Below, piece after piece: positions 17,279 through 25,560 of a DNA stretch of 64,000 nucleotides. The position numbers and the translations under genes are program-made. Position 1 is the first letter of the stretch, and each line of letters opens with the position of its first letter. Below the pieces are notes generated by a model. It searched no databases. It was not told the DNA's origin and saw nothing but the letters and a program-made list of their open reading frames with translations. The DNA comes from Actinomadura meyerae (GTDB lineage: Bacteria > Actinomycetota > Actinomycetes > Streptosporangiales > Streptosporangiaceae). The stretch is taken from positions 124,001 to 188,000 of the forward strand of contig NZ_FZOR01000004.1 in assembly GCF_900188445.1 (NCBI RefSeq), read 5' to 3'.

Positions 17279-18139
17279 CTACGGGACCAACCGGACCTCG
17301 TGTTCGTAGCCGGGGTCGATGACGACTTCTCCCTCCGCCAGCACCTGACCGCCGTGCACTGGCCGCCATGCCGCGGTGATGCCCCTGGAGGCTTCCAGTG
17401 CCAGGAGCGAGGTGAAGACCGCACGTTCCCCTTCTGGCTGGTAGGCCAACGAACCGGCGAACTCTTCTCGCAATTGTGCGTTTGGGCAGCCGTCCCGCAC
17501 CATGCGGAACAGTGAGATGTTGAAACTGTGGAGTGCGCGGACGGGGAGCAGCGGACCTCGCTTGTCGACGTACAACAGCACGTCTCCCGGAATGTCGGCG
17601 GCAAGTTTCTCAAGGGAGTTGCTCCGCCAGCCGCGAGAATCATCAGACTCGATGGAGTCCAGGCGGAACGAACCTGTCGTGCTCACTGCGAGCATTCGGT
17701 AGTCATCGAAGATCCAGATCACCGGTGTGCCGTCATTTCTCACCGGAATGGTGAGGTGGCCCGCGTCCAGGAGAGTCCGAGCGAGCTCGAGCCGACGGGC
17801 TCTCAGCGTGCCCATCTTGCGCATCCAGGCCTGGGCGCTCGTTGTGACGTCCCTGGTGCGGACGTCAACGGTGTTGTCCCGTTCGAATCCGGCGAGAACA
17901 TCCGCCTTGCCTGGTGCTAGTTCATGCCGCACGCCACCGTCAGTGGGATATGGGTGGCGGTGGTCGAAGCCGGAATACCTGATATCGTCGGGGATCTCAT
18001 CGGGAAATGCTTCGCAGAAGTAGGTCGCCCCATCATCGGTCGAGTCTCTCGGGTCGTCCTGCTTCCAGTCCGGATCCGGCAGCCACCTCAAGCGGGCACA
18101 GGAGTCGCATATGCTCCATGGTGGTATGGCTATATACAC
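17279..18139 (-). CDS. hypothetical protein with N-terminal Cys motif (CxAFPD-type)
   Basis: About 286 residues. The start is set at the GTG 18139 because AAGGAG sits 5 bp upstream and the preceding in-frame region is AT-rich and intergenic in character; upstream starts at 18229 and 18313 are less likely. The N terminus has CDSC, then FCEAFPDEIPDDI and YSGFDHRHPYPTDGG. That Cys-rich segment recurs in short actinomycete proteins and may bind zinc. The remaining ~200 residues are unassigned (DTSAQAW-like helices, then TPVIWIFDDYRMLAVS, a mixed alpha/beta part). It is divergent from a small Cys-containing gene at 18249. The function is not recognised. Confidence 0.65.
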   Translation of the reverse strand: MYIAIPPWSICDSCARLRWLPDPDWKQDDPRDSTDDGATYFCEAFPDEIPDDIRYSGFDHRHPYPTDGGVRHELAPGKADVLAGFERDNTVDVRTRDVTTSAQAWMRKMGTLRARRLELARTLLDAGHLTIPVRNDGTPVIWIFDDYRMLAVSTTGSFRLDSIESDDSRGWRSNSLEKLAADIPGDVLLYVDKRGPLLPVRALHSFNISLFRMVRDGCPNAQLREEFAGSLAYQPEGERAVFTSLLALEASRGITAAWRPVHGGQVLAEGEVVIDPGYEHEVRLVP

Positions 18140-18200
18140 CGTTTCTCCTTGTAGTATTCGGCCGTGGATTGCCTGAGCGTGGCGTATTCGCCCATTTTTT

Positions 18201-18212
18201 AGTAGTGCTACT
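18201..18212. promoter_or_regulatory. short palindrome between divergent genes
   Basis: AGTAG-TG-CTACT lies in the AT-rich gap between the divergent genes at 18139 (minus) and 18249 (plus), overlapping a possible -10 element (TACTGT) of the plus-strand gene. It could be a small operator; the support is only symmetry and position. Confidence 0.3.
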
Positions 18213-18248
18213 GTTCGGGGGGTGGGCATCTCTCGGCAAGGAGTTGAT

Positions 18249-18494
18249 GTGAGGCCGCCGGTCTGTTGGATCTGCGGGGAGTCCCCTCGGGACGATTCGT
18301 GCTCGTCGTTCACGGCCGTCCGGTTCGGGAGCGAGGCGGAGGAAGAGGTTCGGCGCGAACCGGAACGGGCAGGCTGGGTCGGTCATCCACCGGAAGTTGA
18401 GTGGTTCTGCGCCGAGCACGCCCCGCTGGCCGAAGAGCATGCGCACCTTCATTGGCGCACGGCCTTGACGCGCTTGCAGGAGCACCAGAAGTAG
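18249..18494 (+). CDS. small zinc-ribbon-like protein
   Basis: An 81-residue protein from the GTG at 18249, supported by AAGGAG at 18238-18243. It has CWICGESP near the start and WFCAEHAP about 40 residues later, so two CxxC/CxxH-like pairs that could bind one zinc. The rest is charged and helical (EEEVRREPERAGW). No catalytic motif is seen. It is divergent from a gene whose product also has a Cys motif, which suggests, without proving, a shared context. The function is unknown. Confidence 0.6.
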   Translation: MRPPVCWICGESPRDDSCSSFTAVRFGSEAEEEVRREPERAGWVGHPPEVEWFCAEHAPLAEEHAHLHWRTALTRLQEHQK

Positions 18495-18615
18495 GCATCC
18501 ATGGTCGGTGTGACTGTCGGTCCGCCCTGAGGAACATCCTGTCACGCGCTCGGCGGGGCCGCTGCCCCGGTGCGTCCGGCGGGCATGGTGTTCCGGGCAG
18601 GTGACGAGACATGGG

Positions 18616-18652
18616 GCGGCACCGTCACCGGGGTTGCTGGTGACGGTGCCGC
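18616..18652 (-). terminator. hairpin terminator downstream of snapalysin gene
   Basis: Perfect 14-bp arms (18616-18629 and 18639-18652) with a 9-base loop, 22 bp after the minus-strand stop at 18675. There is no T-run, as is common in actinomycetes. Confidence 0.65.
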
Positions 18653-18674
18653 GTTGGTTGGTCGTGGACGGGGG

Positions 18675-19238
18675 TCAGAAGATGAAGCAGTCCGCGTACT
18701 CGGCCTGCCGGGCGGAGGTGGTGGTCGCGGCGAGGACGCGGGCGCCCGCGTTGCGCGTGACCTGTGCAGCCTCGGTCGAGTGCGGGGTGGTGCTCGTGCA
18801 GGAGACCGGTGAGCTGTGGCCCGACATCAGGTAGTCGCAGCGTCCGTTGCGGTTGTCGGGGAGGCTGAGGGCGTGCCCCAGTTCGTGGGCGGCGATCCTG
18901 GGCGGGTAGAAGCCGTCGTTGACCGCTTCACGTCCCATGTAGATGACGGCCCGGCCGAAGCCGTACATGTAGGTGCGCGGCCAGCCGTTGTCGGCGTACA
19001 CCTTGACGGTGGCCTGCGACCCGGTCGCGGGGACGAGCCGGATCGCGGGCACTGCCGCGTTCCATGCGGCGGCGCCCTGGTCGACGGCCGCACGGAACTC
19101 CTGGGCGCCGCTGGCGTCGTAGTAGATCGTCCGGACGGCGAGCGGGGCCGCGGCGGACGCGGGAGCGGCGGAGAGTGCGGGCACCAGGAAGGCGAGCCCC
19201 AGGGTGACGGCCAGCGCCGCCATGAACTTTCGGAACAT
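18675..19238 (-). CDS. secreted snapalysin-type zinc metalloprotease (M7)
   Basis: A 187-residue exported protease. From the ATG at 19238 (AGGAG upstream) the protein starts MFRKFMAALAV with a hydrophobic core and an ASAAA cleavage region near residue 30. The zinc site is HELGHALSLPD (H118, E119, H122, D128), the HExxHxxGxxD-like motif in which Asp is the third ligand in snapalysins. A Met-turn follows (YLMSG, M138). Four cysteines probably form disulfides. The family hydrolyses milk protein on plates and acts outside the cell. In Streptomyces snpA is usually divergent from a LysR gene; here none is present, so its control differs. Confidence 0.9.
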   Translation of the reverse strand: MFRKFMAALAVTLGLAFLVPALSAAPASAAAPLAVRTIYYDASGAQEFRAAVDQGAAAWNAAVPAIRLVPATGSQATVKVYADNGWPRTYMYGFGRAVIYMGREAVNDGFYPPRIAAHELGHALSLPDNRNGRCDYLMSGHSSPVSCTSTTPHSTEAAQVTRNAGARVLAATTTSARQAEYADCFIF

Positions 19239-19536
19239 GCGGGAACTCCTGCGGGGTGTGGGCGGGGTCAGCCGCCGATGTGCTGGTTGATCCAGGACAG
19301 CCGACGGCCGCCGGTCCGCCGGAGTCGCCGTGGCGGGCGGAGTGGGCTTCGCGGGTGGCGCAGGAAATACAGAACCGCATACCCTGGTGCGGGCGGCGGT
19401 CGCTGCTGTCACATCTCCCGGAGGGTAGTTGAGTAAACCTACTCGCTCCAGCGGATGAACGGCTTCAGAAATTCAATGTTGATTTCGAGGAGCCTAGAAT
19501 CCGGCGGACTTCCTCCGGGAGCGGGAGTTCGGCCGG

Positions 19537-20508
19537 TCAGGGAATCGGGGCGACGTCGATGACGACGTTGCCGATCTTCTTGCCCGTTTCGACGTACCGG
19601 TAGGCCTCGACGATCTGGTCCAGCGGGTACCGCCGGTCGATGACCGGCCTGAACTGTCCCGACTCCATCAGGCCCCGCAGATGCTCCACCATTTCCTTGT
19701 TCTGCGTGGGCGGGCCGAACTTCACTCTCTTCCCGCGGAACAGCGGTGTGACGAGTGCCAGGGGGATGTTCTGCCAGCCCGGCCCCAGGTCGGACGACAT
19801 GTAGTATCCGCCGGGTTTCAGCAGCCGTCGGCAGCGGCCGAACGTGCTCTTGCCGACCGCGTCGAAGACCAGGTCGTACCGCTGTTCGTCCGCGGTGAAG
19901 TCCTGGGCCGTGTAGTCGATGACCCGATCGGGCCCGAGATCGCGCACCAGTCGCAGGTTCGCCGTGTCGCAGACCGCGGTCACCGTGACGTTCATGCTTT
20001 TCAGCAGTTGCACCGCGGCAGAGCCGATGGCGCCGGTCGCACCGTGGACGAGGACGTCCTGCCCGGCCGTGACCCGCGCCGTGCGGAGGGCGGAGAGCGC
20101 ATAATGCGCCCCCTCGGTGCCGGCGGCGGCCTCCCGGAACTCCACGCCGGACGGCATTGTCGTGATCATGCCGTCCGCCGGGACGGACACGTACTCGGCG
20201 TGCGTCCCGAACGCGCCCTCGTTGTATCCGAAGACCCTGTCGCCGACGGCGAAGGACGTGACACCGCCGCCGACGGCCTCGACCACTCCGGCGAACTCGG
20301 TCCCCCAGATCTTCCGGCGCGGACGGGTGAGGCCGGTGAGCAACCGCATGAAGAAGGGGTATGCGGTCCGGTAGGCGCAGTCGGTCCGGTTCACCGTCGT
20401 CGCGCGCACCTTGACGAGGACATCGCCGTCTCCGACCTGAGGTTCGTCCACCTCGGCGATTTGGACGACTTCGGGCGGGCCGTACCTGGCATGAACCGCT
20501 GCCTTCAC
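19537..20508 (-). CDS. NADP-dependent quinone oxidoreductase-like MDR protein
   Basis: A 323-residue medium-chain dehydrogenase/reductase. The GroES-like domain (MKAAVHARYGPPEVVQIAEV) starts at the GTG 20508. The nucleotide-binding loop is HGATGAIGSAAVQLLKS, and the tail (RYPLDQIVEAYRYVETGKKIGNVVIDV) is characteristic. No structural-zinc cysteine cluster is seen. It is a close functional relative of the enzyme at 16083 but clearly divergent in sequence. The substrate is unknown; family members reduce enones, quinones or act as alcohol dehydrogenases. Confidence 0.87.
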   Translation of the reverse strand: MKAAVHARYGPPEVVQIAEVDEPQVGDGDVLVKVRATTVNRTDCAYRTAYPFFMRLLTGLTRPRRKIWGTEFAGVVEAVGGGVTSFAVGDRVFGYNEGAFGTHAEYVSVPADGMITTMPSGVEFREAAAGTEGAHYALSALRTARVTAGQDVLVHGATGAIGSAAVQLLKSMNVTVTAVCDTANLRLVRDLGPDRVIDYTAQDFTADEQRYDLVFDAVGKSTFGRCRRLLKPGGYYMSSDLGPGWQNIPLALVTPLFRGKRVKFGPPTQNKEMVEHLRGLMESGQFRPVIDRRYPLDQIVEAYRYVETGKKIGNVVIDVAPIP

Positions 20509-20650
20509 AAATGCACTCTAATCCAGCGGGCCACAATCTGTGAGCGGTATACGAGTTCAGGATGCCCGCGGTTTTCGCAGTGGTGGTTCGGCTCGCGCGG
20601 CCCCCTCGGGCGTCCTTGCGTCTCGTGGCCGGAGCATCGATCCTGGGGGC

Positions 20651-21499
20651 GTGGTGTTCGACCCCCTCACCTCGAATCCCGGGCTTTGGGCGACATTCCT
20701 GCAGGCCCTTCGGGATGCGGCCGGTGCCGCAAAGGCTGCGGAGACCACCGAGGCCGATGCGCCCGGCCACCATGTCTCGGACGCCTGCGGGGAAATGCGG
20801 ACGCTGGTGCACCTGGCGGAGTCGCTCCCGGACGCCGACCCGAATCTCTTCCATCAGAGCGCGCTGGGGATAGGCGGGCACTACTGTTCTCTAGGGCATG
20901 GCGTCTGGTCGAGGGTCTTCCAAGGCTGCATGCTCTACGCCGACGTGGTCGGGGGCCGCCGGCCCTACTGGGAGTACGGGGTCGGTCAATGGCTCGGCCT
21001 TCAAGCGCCACGGGGCCCATGGGATCCAGGCCCACAGCCGCCCCCTCCGGTGCTCGAACCCGGTCCCCCTCAGGGGTACCCCCAACCTGGAGGCTGGGTC
21101 GGGAGTACCCCCGAAATACTGGATCACGCGCTGCACATCGGCACGTACGTCGGTGCGGCGGCCGCGGGCGGTGTGATCGGCAACCGGGTGGACGCCGGTG
21201 TGGTCGCCGCCGTGAAACGCGCCTTCCGCGCGATGCGCAGGCGGCTTCCCGGAGGGCGGCGTGCCGGGCCGTCCATGAGCCGGGACGAGGCCATCGAGTC
21301 CGCGAGCTCCGCGGTCTACGGCCACGGCTATCTCGGCGGCACGTGCGTCCCCGTGCGCGCCGATCGGGAAGCCGATTGCTGGATCGTCCACTGCCGCGCC
21401 GTGCGTCCGGGAACGGGGGAGGACCTCATACGGGTCCGGGTACCGTTCGCCGGCAGCGCGTCCCCCAGCATCCTGCTCGTGAACCGCGGGCCCGCGTAG
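20651..21499 (+). CDS. hypothetical protein
   Basis: About 282 residues. The start is uncertain: GTGs at 20651 and 20654 precede a reasonable N terminus (VFDPLTSNPGLWATFLQAL), while 20540 would add a low-complexity head. The N-terminal part is helical. A Pro-rich linker (around residues 120-155) follows, then a hydrophobic glycine-rich stretch (YVGAAAAGGVIGNRVDAGVVA) and a basic segment, and finally a small alpha/beta domain (AIESASSAVYGHG, DCWIVHCRAV, IRVRVPF) that resembles a PepSY-like or ligand-binding module only loosely. No function can be given. Confidence 0.55.
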   Translation: MVFDPLTSNPGLWATFLQALRDAAGAAKAAETTEADAPGHHVSDACGEMRTLVHLAESLPDADPNLFHQSALGIGGHYCSLGHGVWSRVFQGCMLYADVVGGRRPYWEYGVGQWLGLQAPRGPWDPGPQPPPPVLEPGPPQGYPQPGGWVGSTPEILDHALHIGTYVGAAAAGGVIGNRVDAGVVAAVKRAFRAMRRRLPGGRRAGPSMSRDEAIESASSAVYGHGYLGGTCVPVRADREADCWIVHCRAVRPGTGEDLIRVRVPFAGSASPSILLVNRGPA

Positions 21500-21638
21500 C
21501 CGCCGGACCGGGCGACCTGCGGCCCGCATACGTGGTGCGCCGTGTGCGGAGACGGGGGAGAATTGGCGGGTTTCCTGTTATCTCTGGTGGTTTCGGAGGT
21601 CTCCAGAGGGACCGGCGGAGACTCTCTGGAGGACGAAG

Positions 21639-23351
21639 ATGCGTACGGGCGCGGATGTGGACGTGCTGGTCCGGGCGGCGCAGGACGGGGACCCCGGCGC
21701 CCGCGAGCGGCTGGTCGCCGACCATCTGCCGCTGCTCTACAACGTGGTCGGCTGGGCGCTCGGCGGCCACGCCGACGTCGACGACGTCGTCCAGGAGTCG
21801 GTGCTGCGCGCCCTGGGCGGGCTGGGCGCGCTGCGGGAGCCGGAGCGCTTCCGGTCGTGGCTGGTCTCCATCGCCATGAACCAGGTGCGCCGCCGCTGGT
21901 CGGCGCAGCGCGCCGGGACGCCGATGGATCCGCTGGCCCTGGCACAGGTGGCGGGGGCCGAGGAGGACTTCGCCGGGCTGGCCGTCCTGCGGCTGGAGCT
22001 GTCGGAGCAGCGCCGCGAGATCGCCGAGGCGACCCGGTGGCTGGACGCGGGGGAGCGCGAGCTGCTCGGATTGTGGTGGCTGGAGGCGTCCGGGCACCTG
22101 ACGCGGCGGGAACTGGCCGAGGGGCTCGGGCTGCCGGCGGCTCACGCGGCCGTGCGGGTGCAGCGGATGAAGAAGCAGCTCGCGACGTGCCGCGCCGTGG
22201 TGCGGGTGGTGAGCGGCCGGCGGTGCGGCGGGCTCGAACCCGTCCTCGCCGAGTGGGACGGGCGGCCGTCCCCGCTGTGGCGCAAGCGGATCGCCAAGCA
22301 CATCCGCGGGTGCCGCGCCTGCTCCGCCCGCCAGCGGGACCTCGCCCCGCCCGAGGCGCTGCTGGCGGGCCTGGTCATGGTGCCGATGCCCGCCGACTCC
22401 CCGCTGCACGCGGCGTTGACCGGAGCGCAGTCCCTGCTGGACGCGGGCAACGCCGCCGCAGGCGTGGGCAACGCCGCCTCCGGCGCGGGCACGACCGCGT
22501 CCGGCGCGGGCCACGCTTCGGCGGGTGCGGGCGGCGCCTCGTCCGGAGCGGGCGCTTCCTCGGCGGGTGCGGCGAAGGCGTCCGCCGGTGCCGCGCGCTG
22601 GGCGGCGGGGGCGGCGGCCGCCGGTGTCGCCGCCGCGGTCGTCTACTGGTCGCTGCCGGGGCCGGACGAGCCCGCGCGTCCCGCGCCCGACGCCGCGGTC
22701 CCGGCGCCCGTCCAGCGGACGCCCACGCGCACCCCGCCGCCCACGCCCGAGGCGGCGCCGGACAAGGCCCGGGTCACGCCGCCGCGCACCGCCACGACCG
22801 TCGAGCAGCAGGTCGTGGCGCTCGTGAACGCCAGGCGGGCGGCCGCCGGCTGCCGGCCGCTGCGCGTCTCGCCGGCGCTGCACGGGGCGGCGCAGCGGCA
22901 TTCGCAGGACATGGCGTCCCGCCGCGTGCTCGACCACCGCGGCTCCGGCGGCGACGGGCCGGGGGAGCGGATCACCGCCGCCGGATTCCGGTGGAGCACG
23001 TGGGCGGAGAACATCGCCCGGGGCCAGTCGGGGCCGCCCGCCGTCGTGGACGGCTGGATGGGCAGCCCCGGCCATCGGGCCAACATCCTCAACTGCGGGC
23101 TCACGATGGTCGGGGTCGGCGTCGTGCGGGGCTCCGGGGCCCCTGGTGGACGCAGGTGTTCGCGACGCCCCGATGATCAGCGGGCGGCGCCGAACACCTG
23201 CGTCCAGTACGGCCCGCCCGACTTCACCACGCCCACGCCGATCTCGCGGAAGCTGCAGTTCAGGATGTTCGCGCGGTGCCCGGAGCTGTTCATCCAGGCC
23301 TGCATGACGCTCGCCGCGGTCGGCTGCCCCTTGGCGATGTTCTCGCCGTAG
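21639..23351 (+). CDS. ECF sigma factor fused via membrane segment to extracellular CAP domain
   Basis: The start at 21639 has GGAGG 6 bp upstream. Residues about 8-85 are sigma region 2 (DHLPLLYNVVGWALG, DVDDVVQESVLRAL), and about 115-180 region 4. H221-x3-C225-x2-C228 mimics an anti-sigma zinc finger. A Gly/Ala/Ser repeat linker (about 275-318) leads to a membrane helix at about 321-339 (WAAGAAAAGVAAAVVYW), then a Pro/Thr stalk and a CAP/SCP domain (about 385-505: VVALVNARRAAAGCRPL, SPGHRANILNCGL). The CAP end should read WWTQVFATPR and stop at 23176, but a missing G near 23136-23139 shifts the frame, giving 570 residues with an unrelated tail. It may link an extracellular signal to transcription; this is inference. 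Confidence 0.8.
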   Translation: MRTGADVDVLVRAAQDGDPGARERLVADHLPLLYNVVGWALGGHADVDDVVQESVLRALGGLGALREPERFRSWLVSIAMNQVRRRWSAQRAGTPMDPLALAQVAGAEEDFAGLAVLRLELSEQRREIAEATRWLDAGERELLGLWWLEASGHLTRRELAEGLGLPAAHAAVRVQRMKKQLATCRAVVRVVSGRRCGGLEPVLAEWDGRPSPLWRKRIAKHIRGCRACSARQRDLAPPEALLAGLVMVPMPADSPLHAALTGAQSLLDAGNAAAGVGNAASGAGTTASGAGHASAGAGGASSGAGASSAGAAKASAGAARWAAGAAAAGVAAAVVYWSLPGPDEPARPAPDAAVPAPVQRTPTRTPPPTPEAAPDKARVTPPRTATTVEQQVVALVNARRAAAGCRPLRVSPALHGAAQRHSQDMASRRVLDHRGSGGDGPGERITAAGFRWSTWAENIARGQSGPPAVVDGWMGSPGHRANILNCGLTMVGVGVVRGSGAPGGRRCSRRPDDQRAAPNTCVQYGPPDFTTPTPISRKLQFRMFARCPELFIQACMTLAAVGCPLAMFSP

Positions 23352-23947
23352 GTGGACCAGCGGTACCCGGCGGCCGTGATCCGGTCGCCGGGGCTCTTGC
23401 CGTCGGGGTTGGTGTGGTCGAAGAAGCCGCGCCGGGCCATGTCGGCGGAGTGGCCCTGCGCCGCCGCGGTCAGCTTGCTGTTGGACGTCAGCGCCCGGCA
23501 CCCGTTCTTGGCGCGCTCCTTGTTCACCAGCGAGATGACCTGCGCCGCGACGCCTCCGGCCGCCGGCGCGGACGGGGCCTTCGACCGGGCGGGCGAGGAA
23601 CCGGCCGGACGCGACCGCGTCGCGCGCGGGGTCGGCGTGCGCGGCTTGACGGTCTTCTTCGGCTTCTGGGTGGACCGCTTGGGGCTGGGCGTCTCGCTCG
23701 GTGACGGCTCCGCGGTGTCGAGCGGGGCGATCGGGGAGGACGAGGGGGACACCGTGGTGTCGCTCGCGGCGGGCGAGGTGCCGGAGCCGCCGTCGAACGC
23801 GCCGCTCGCCACGCCGGCGATCCCGCCGATCACCAGCACTCCCGCCGCGCCCGCGGCCGTCCACGCCGCGGCGCGCCCGGACACCGTCCGCTGCTGCCGC
23901 CGCCTCGGGCCCGGCCCGCCGGGCCTGGGGGGAAGGGGGTTGCTCAT
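23177..23947 (-). CDS. exported/anchored CAP (SCP/PR-1) domain protein
   Basis: A 256-residue protein from the ATG at 23947. After a basic, Pro-rich N terminus comes a hydrophobic helix (AAAWTAAGAAGVLVIGGIAG, about 26-48), then a Ser/Thr/Pro/Lys stalk and a C-terminal CAP domain from about 135 (VISLVNKERAKNGCRALT, HSADMARRGFFDHTNPDG, SSGHRANILNCSFREIGVGV, ending YWTQVFGAAR). Two Cys are placed as in other bacterial CAP proteins. Its stop abuts the natural end (23176) of the sigma-CAP fusion, tail to tail, and the two CAP domains are close relatives. It is probably a cell-surface protein; the biochemical activity of bacterial CAP domains is mostly unknown. Confidence 0.88.
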   Translation of the reverse strand: MSNPLPPRPGGPGPRRRQQRTVSGRAAAWTAAGAAGVLVIGGIAGVASGAFDGGSGTSPAASDTTVSPSSSPIAPLDTAEPSPSETPSPKRSTQKPKKTVKPRTPTPRATRSRPAGSSPARSKAPSAPAAGGVAAQVISLVNKERAKNGCRALTSNSKLTAAAQGHSADMARRGFFDHTNPDGKSPGDRITAAGYRWSTYGENIAKGQPTAASVMQAWMNSSGHRANILNCSFREIGVGVVKSGGPYWTQVFGAAR

Positions 23948-24284
23948 GGCGTTGCCACGTCCTCTCTCGTCGGATGTCCGTAGATACGGTGCAGACCCCC
24001 GACAGGATGGGCGATAACAGAAAAATCGAAGACGATCGTGAAATGTAGCGGCTCGCCCCAAGATCATGTGCGCCAGCCCCGGAGCCGGGCGCGCCAGGAC
24101 GGCGGAGCGAGCGCGGTCCGCGCCCCGCCCGCGAGGCTCCGCCCGCGAGGCTCAGCCGGCGAGGCCCGGTCGGCGAGAATTGGACGAGTCTTGCCCTCGC
24201 GCTGCGCTGCGCTGATGTGGATACCGCCCCAAATCGGGTGAACTGAAGTGCGATGCGGCGGACTTCGCAGACGAAGGCCATGCC
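23948..24284. other. divergent intergenic region
   Basis: About 340 bp between the CAP gene and the lipoprotein gene. An A+T-rich stretch at about 24005-24045 may be the CAP promoter. A GCGAGGCTC / GGCGAGGC word is repeated several times at 24130-24180. No gene is seen. Confidence 0.4.
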
Positions 24285-24854
24285 ATGACTGCCGAATCCA
24301 GCCGACCCGTGAAGCGGTACTTCCTCGCGGCCCTCGCCGCGCTGGCCATGGTGCTGCTTCTCGGCGGCCTCGCCTCCTGCGGCGGCGAGGCGCACCAGAA
24401 GGCGTCGCGACGCAGCGGGGCGCCCTCGCCACCCCAGTCGTCGTCTCCGGCGGAGCCACCGGACGAGGGAGAGTCGCCGTCCTCCGAGTCCCGGTCAAGC
24501 GGCCTGGATCCGCGCTTCCGCACGTGCGCGCAGGCGAACGCCGCCGGGTACGGCCCGTACGTCAAGGGCGCCGACCCCGAATACGACTGGTATCAGGACC
24601 GCGACCAGGACGGGATCGACTGCGAGTTCCCCGGCGGCGGCCCGTCGGGCCCGTCGCCCGCCTCGCCGCCGACCGAGGAGCCCTCCCTCTCGGAGGAGCC
24701 GTCCGCGCCGAGCGAGACTCCGTCGGACTCAGGGCCGAGTCCGGAGCCCCCGCCGAGTGAGGAGCCGTCCGAGCCGGCCTCGCCCGGCGATACGCCATCG
24801 ACGCCGGAGTCGAGCGAGGAGTCCTCGGGCCCATCCAGCGGGGAGCCCTCATAG
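24285..24854 (+). CDS. lipoprotein with Excalibur calcium-binding domain
   Basis: A 189-residue surface lipoprotein. The signal peptide (RYFLAALAALAMVLLLGGL) ends in lipobox LASC, so it is probably lipid-anchored after cleavage. Residues about 78-115 form an Excalibur domain: FRTCAQANAAGYGPYVKG, then DQDGIDCE, with a DxDxDG calcium loop and the two conserved Cys. The C-terminal ~70 residues are a Pro/Ser/Glu-rich tail suited to crossing the cell wall. Excalibur domains occur in surface proteins and nucleases; no nuclease domain is present here. It is a single-gene unit. Confidence 0.85.
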   Translation: MTAESSRPVKRYFLAALAALAMVLLLGGLASCGGEAHQKASRRSGAPSPPQSSSPAEPPDEGESPSSESRSSGLDPRFRTCAQANAAGYGPYVKGADPEYDWYQDRDQDGIDCEFPGGGPSGPSPASPPTEEPSLSEEPSAPSETPSDSGPSPEPPPSEEPSEPASPGDTPSTPESSEESSGPSSGEPS

Positions 24855-25057
24855 GCGAGTCGGCCTGCCACCTGCCCCGGGGGCGGGGATCAATCGCGTG
24901 ATATCGGGAAGACTGATACCGACCTGGCGACGAGCGGCCCGCTTCCGGCCCGGTGCGGATCGGAACAACCGCGACATCTAAGGTCATATAGGAGGACGAC
25001 GGACGGGGCTTCTTCCACCGGCGGTGGGGGAGCCCGCTTGATTCTGGGGCGGCAGCA

Positions 25058-25525
25058 GTGAAGGTCAAAGAGATCATGACGAGCCCGGTGATCACTGTGG
25101 AGCGGGATGCGGCCGTGCCCGACGTCGCGGCCCTGCTGCGCGCCCGCCGGATCAGCGCCGTGCCCGTCGTCGACGGGCACGGCGCCGTGGTCGGCCTGGT
25201 CAGCGAGTACGACCTGCTGGCCCGCGAGGGGCGGACCGCCGCCGACGTGATGACCACCGGCGTCATCAGCGTCACCGAGGACACCGACGTCGAGGAGGCC
25301 CGCCACCTGCTCCTCGAGCGGCGCATCCGCCGCGTCCCGGTGCTGTCGGGCCGCGAGCTCGTCGGCATCGTCGCCCGCTCGGACGTCATGGCGCTGCTGA
25401 CCACCGAATGGGCGTGCGAGGTCTGCGGCGAGGTCGTCCGCGGCGAGTACGCGCCGCCCCGCTGCCCGAAGTGCCACGCCACCGCCGACCGGTTCGAGCT
25501 CCAGGAGCCGCTCCCGGGGGCCTGA
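25058..25525 (+). CDS. CBS-pair protein with C-terminal zinc ribbon (Hrp1-like)
   Basis: A 155-residue cytosolic protein. Two CBS motifs (about 1-58 and 62-117) form one nucleotide-binding Bateman module: VKEIMTSPVITVERDAAV and ADVMTTGVISVTEDTDV mark the two starts. The tail has C120-x2-C123 and C136-x2-C139 (CEVCGEVV, PPRCPKC), a rubredoxin-like zinc site. This arrangement resembles mycobacterial hypoxic response protein 1, although there the zinc site lies elsewhere. The family senses adenine nucleotides; the target here is unknown. The GTG at 25058 is the start, with only a weak ribosome site. Confidence 0.83.
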   Translation: MKVKEIMTSPVITVERDAAVPDVAALLRARRISAVPVVDGHGAVVGLVSEYDLLAREGRTAADVMTTGVISVTEDTDVEEARHLLLERRIRRVPVLSGRELVGIVARSDVMALLTTEWACEVCGEVVRGEYAPPRCPKCHATADRFELQEPLPGA

Positions 25526-25560
25526 GCGTCCGCCGCCGGCATGGGCGGAGCCGGGCGGTC

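Noticed and set aside
22430..22600. Repetitive GCGGGC/GCGTCC units that could be mistaken for a repeat array
   Set aside because: They are in-frame codons for a Gly/Ala/Ser linker in the sigma-CAP protein, with no constant spacing or spacer diversity as in CRISPR.
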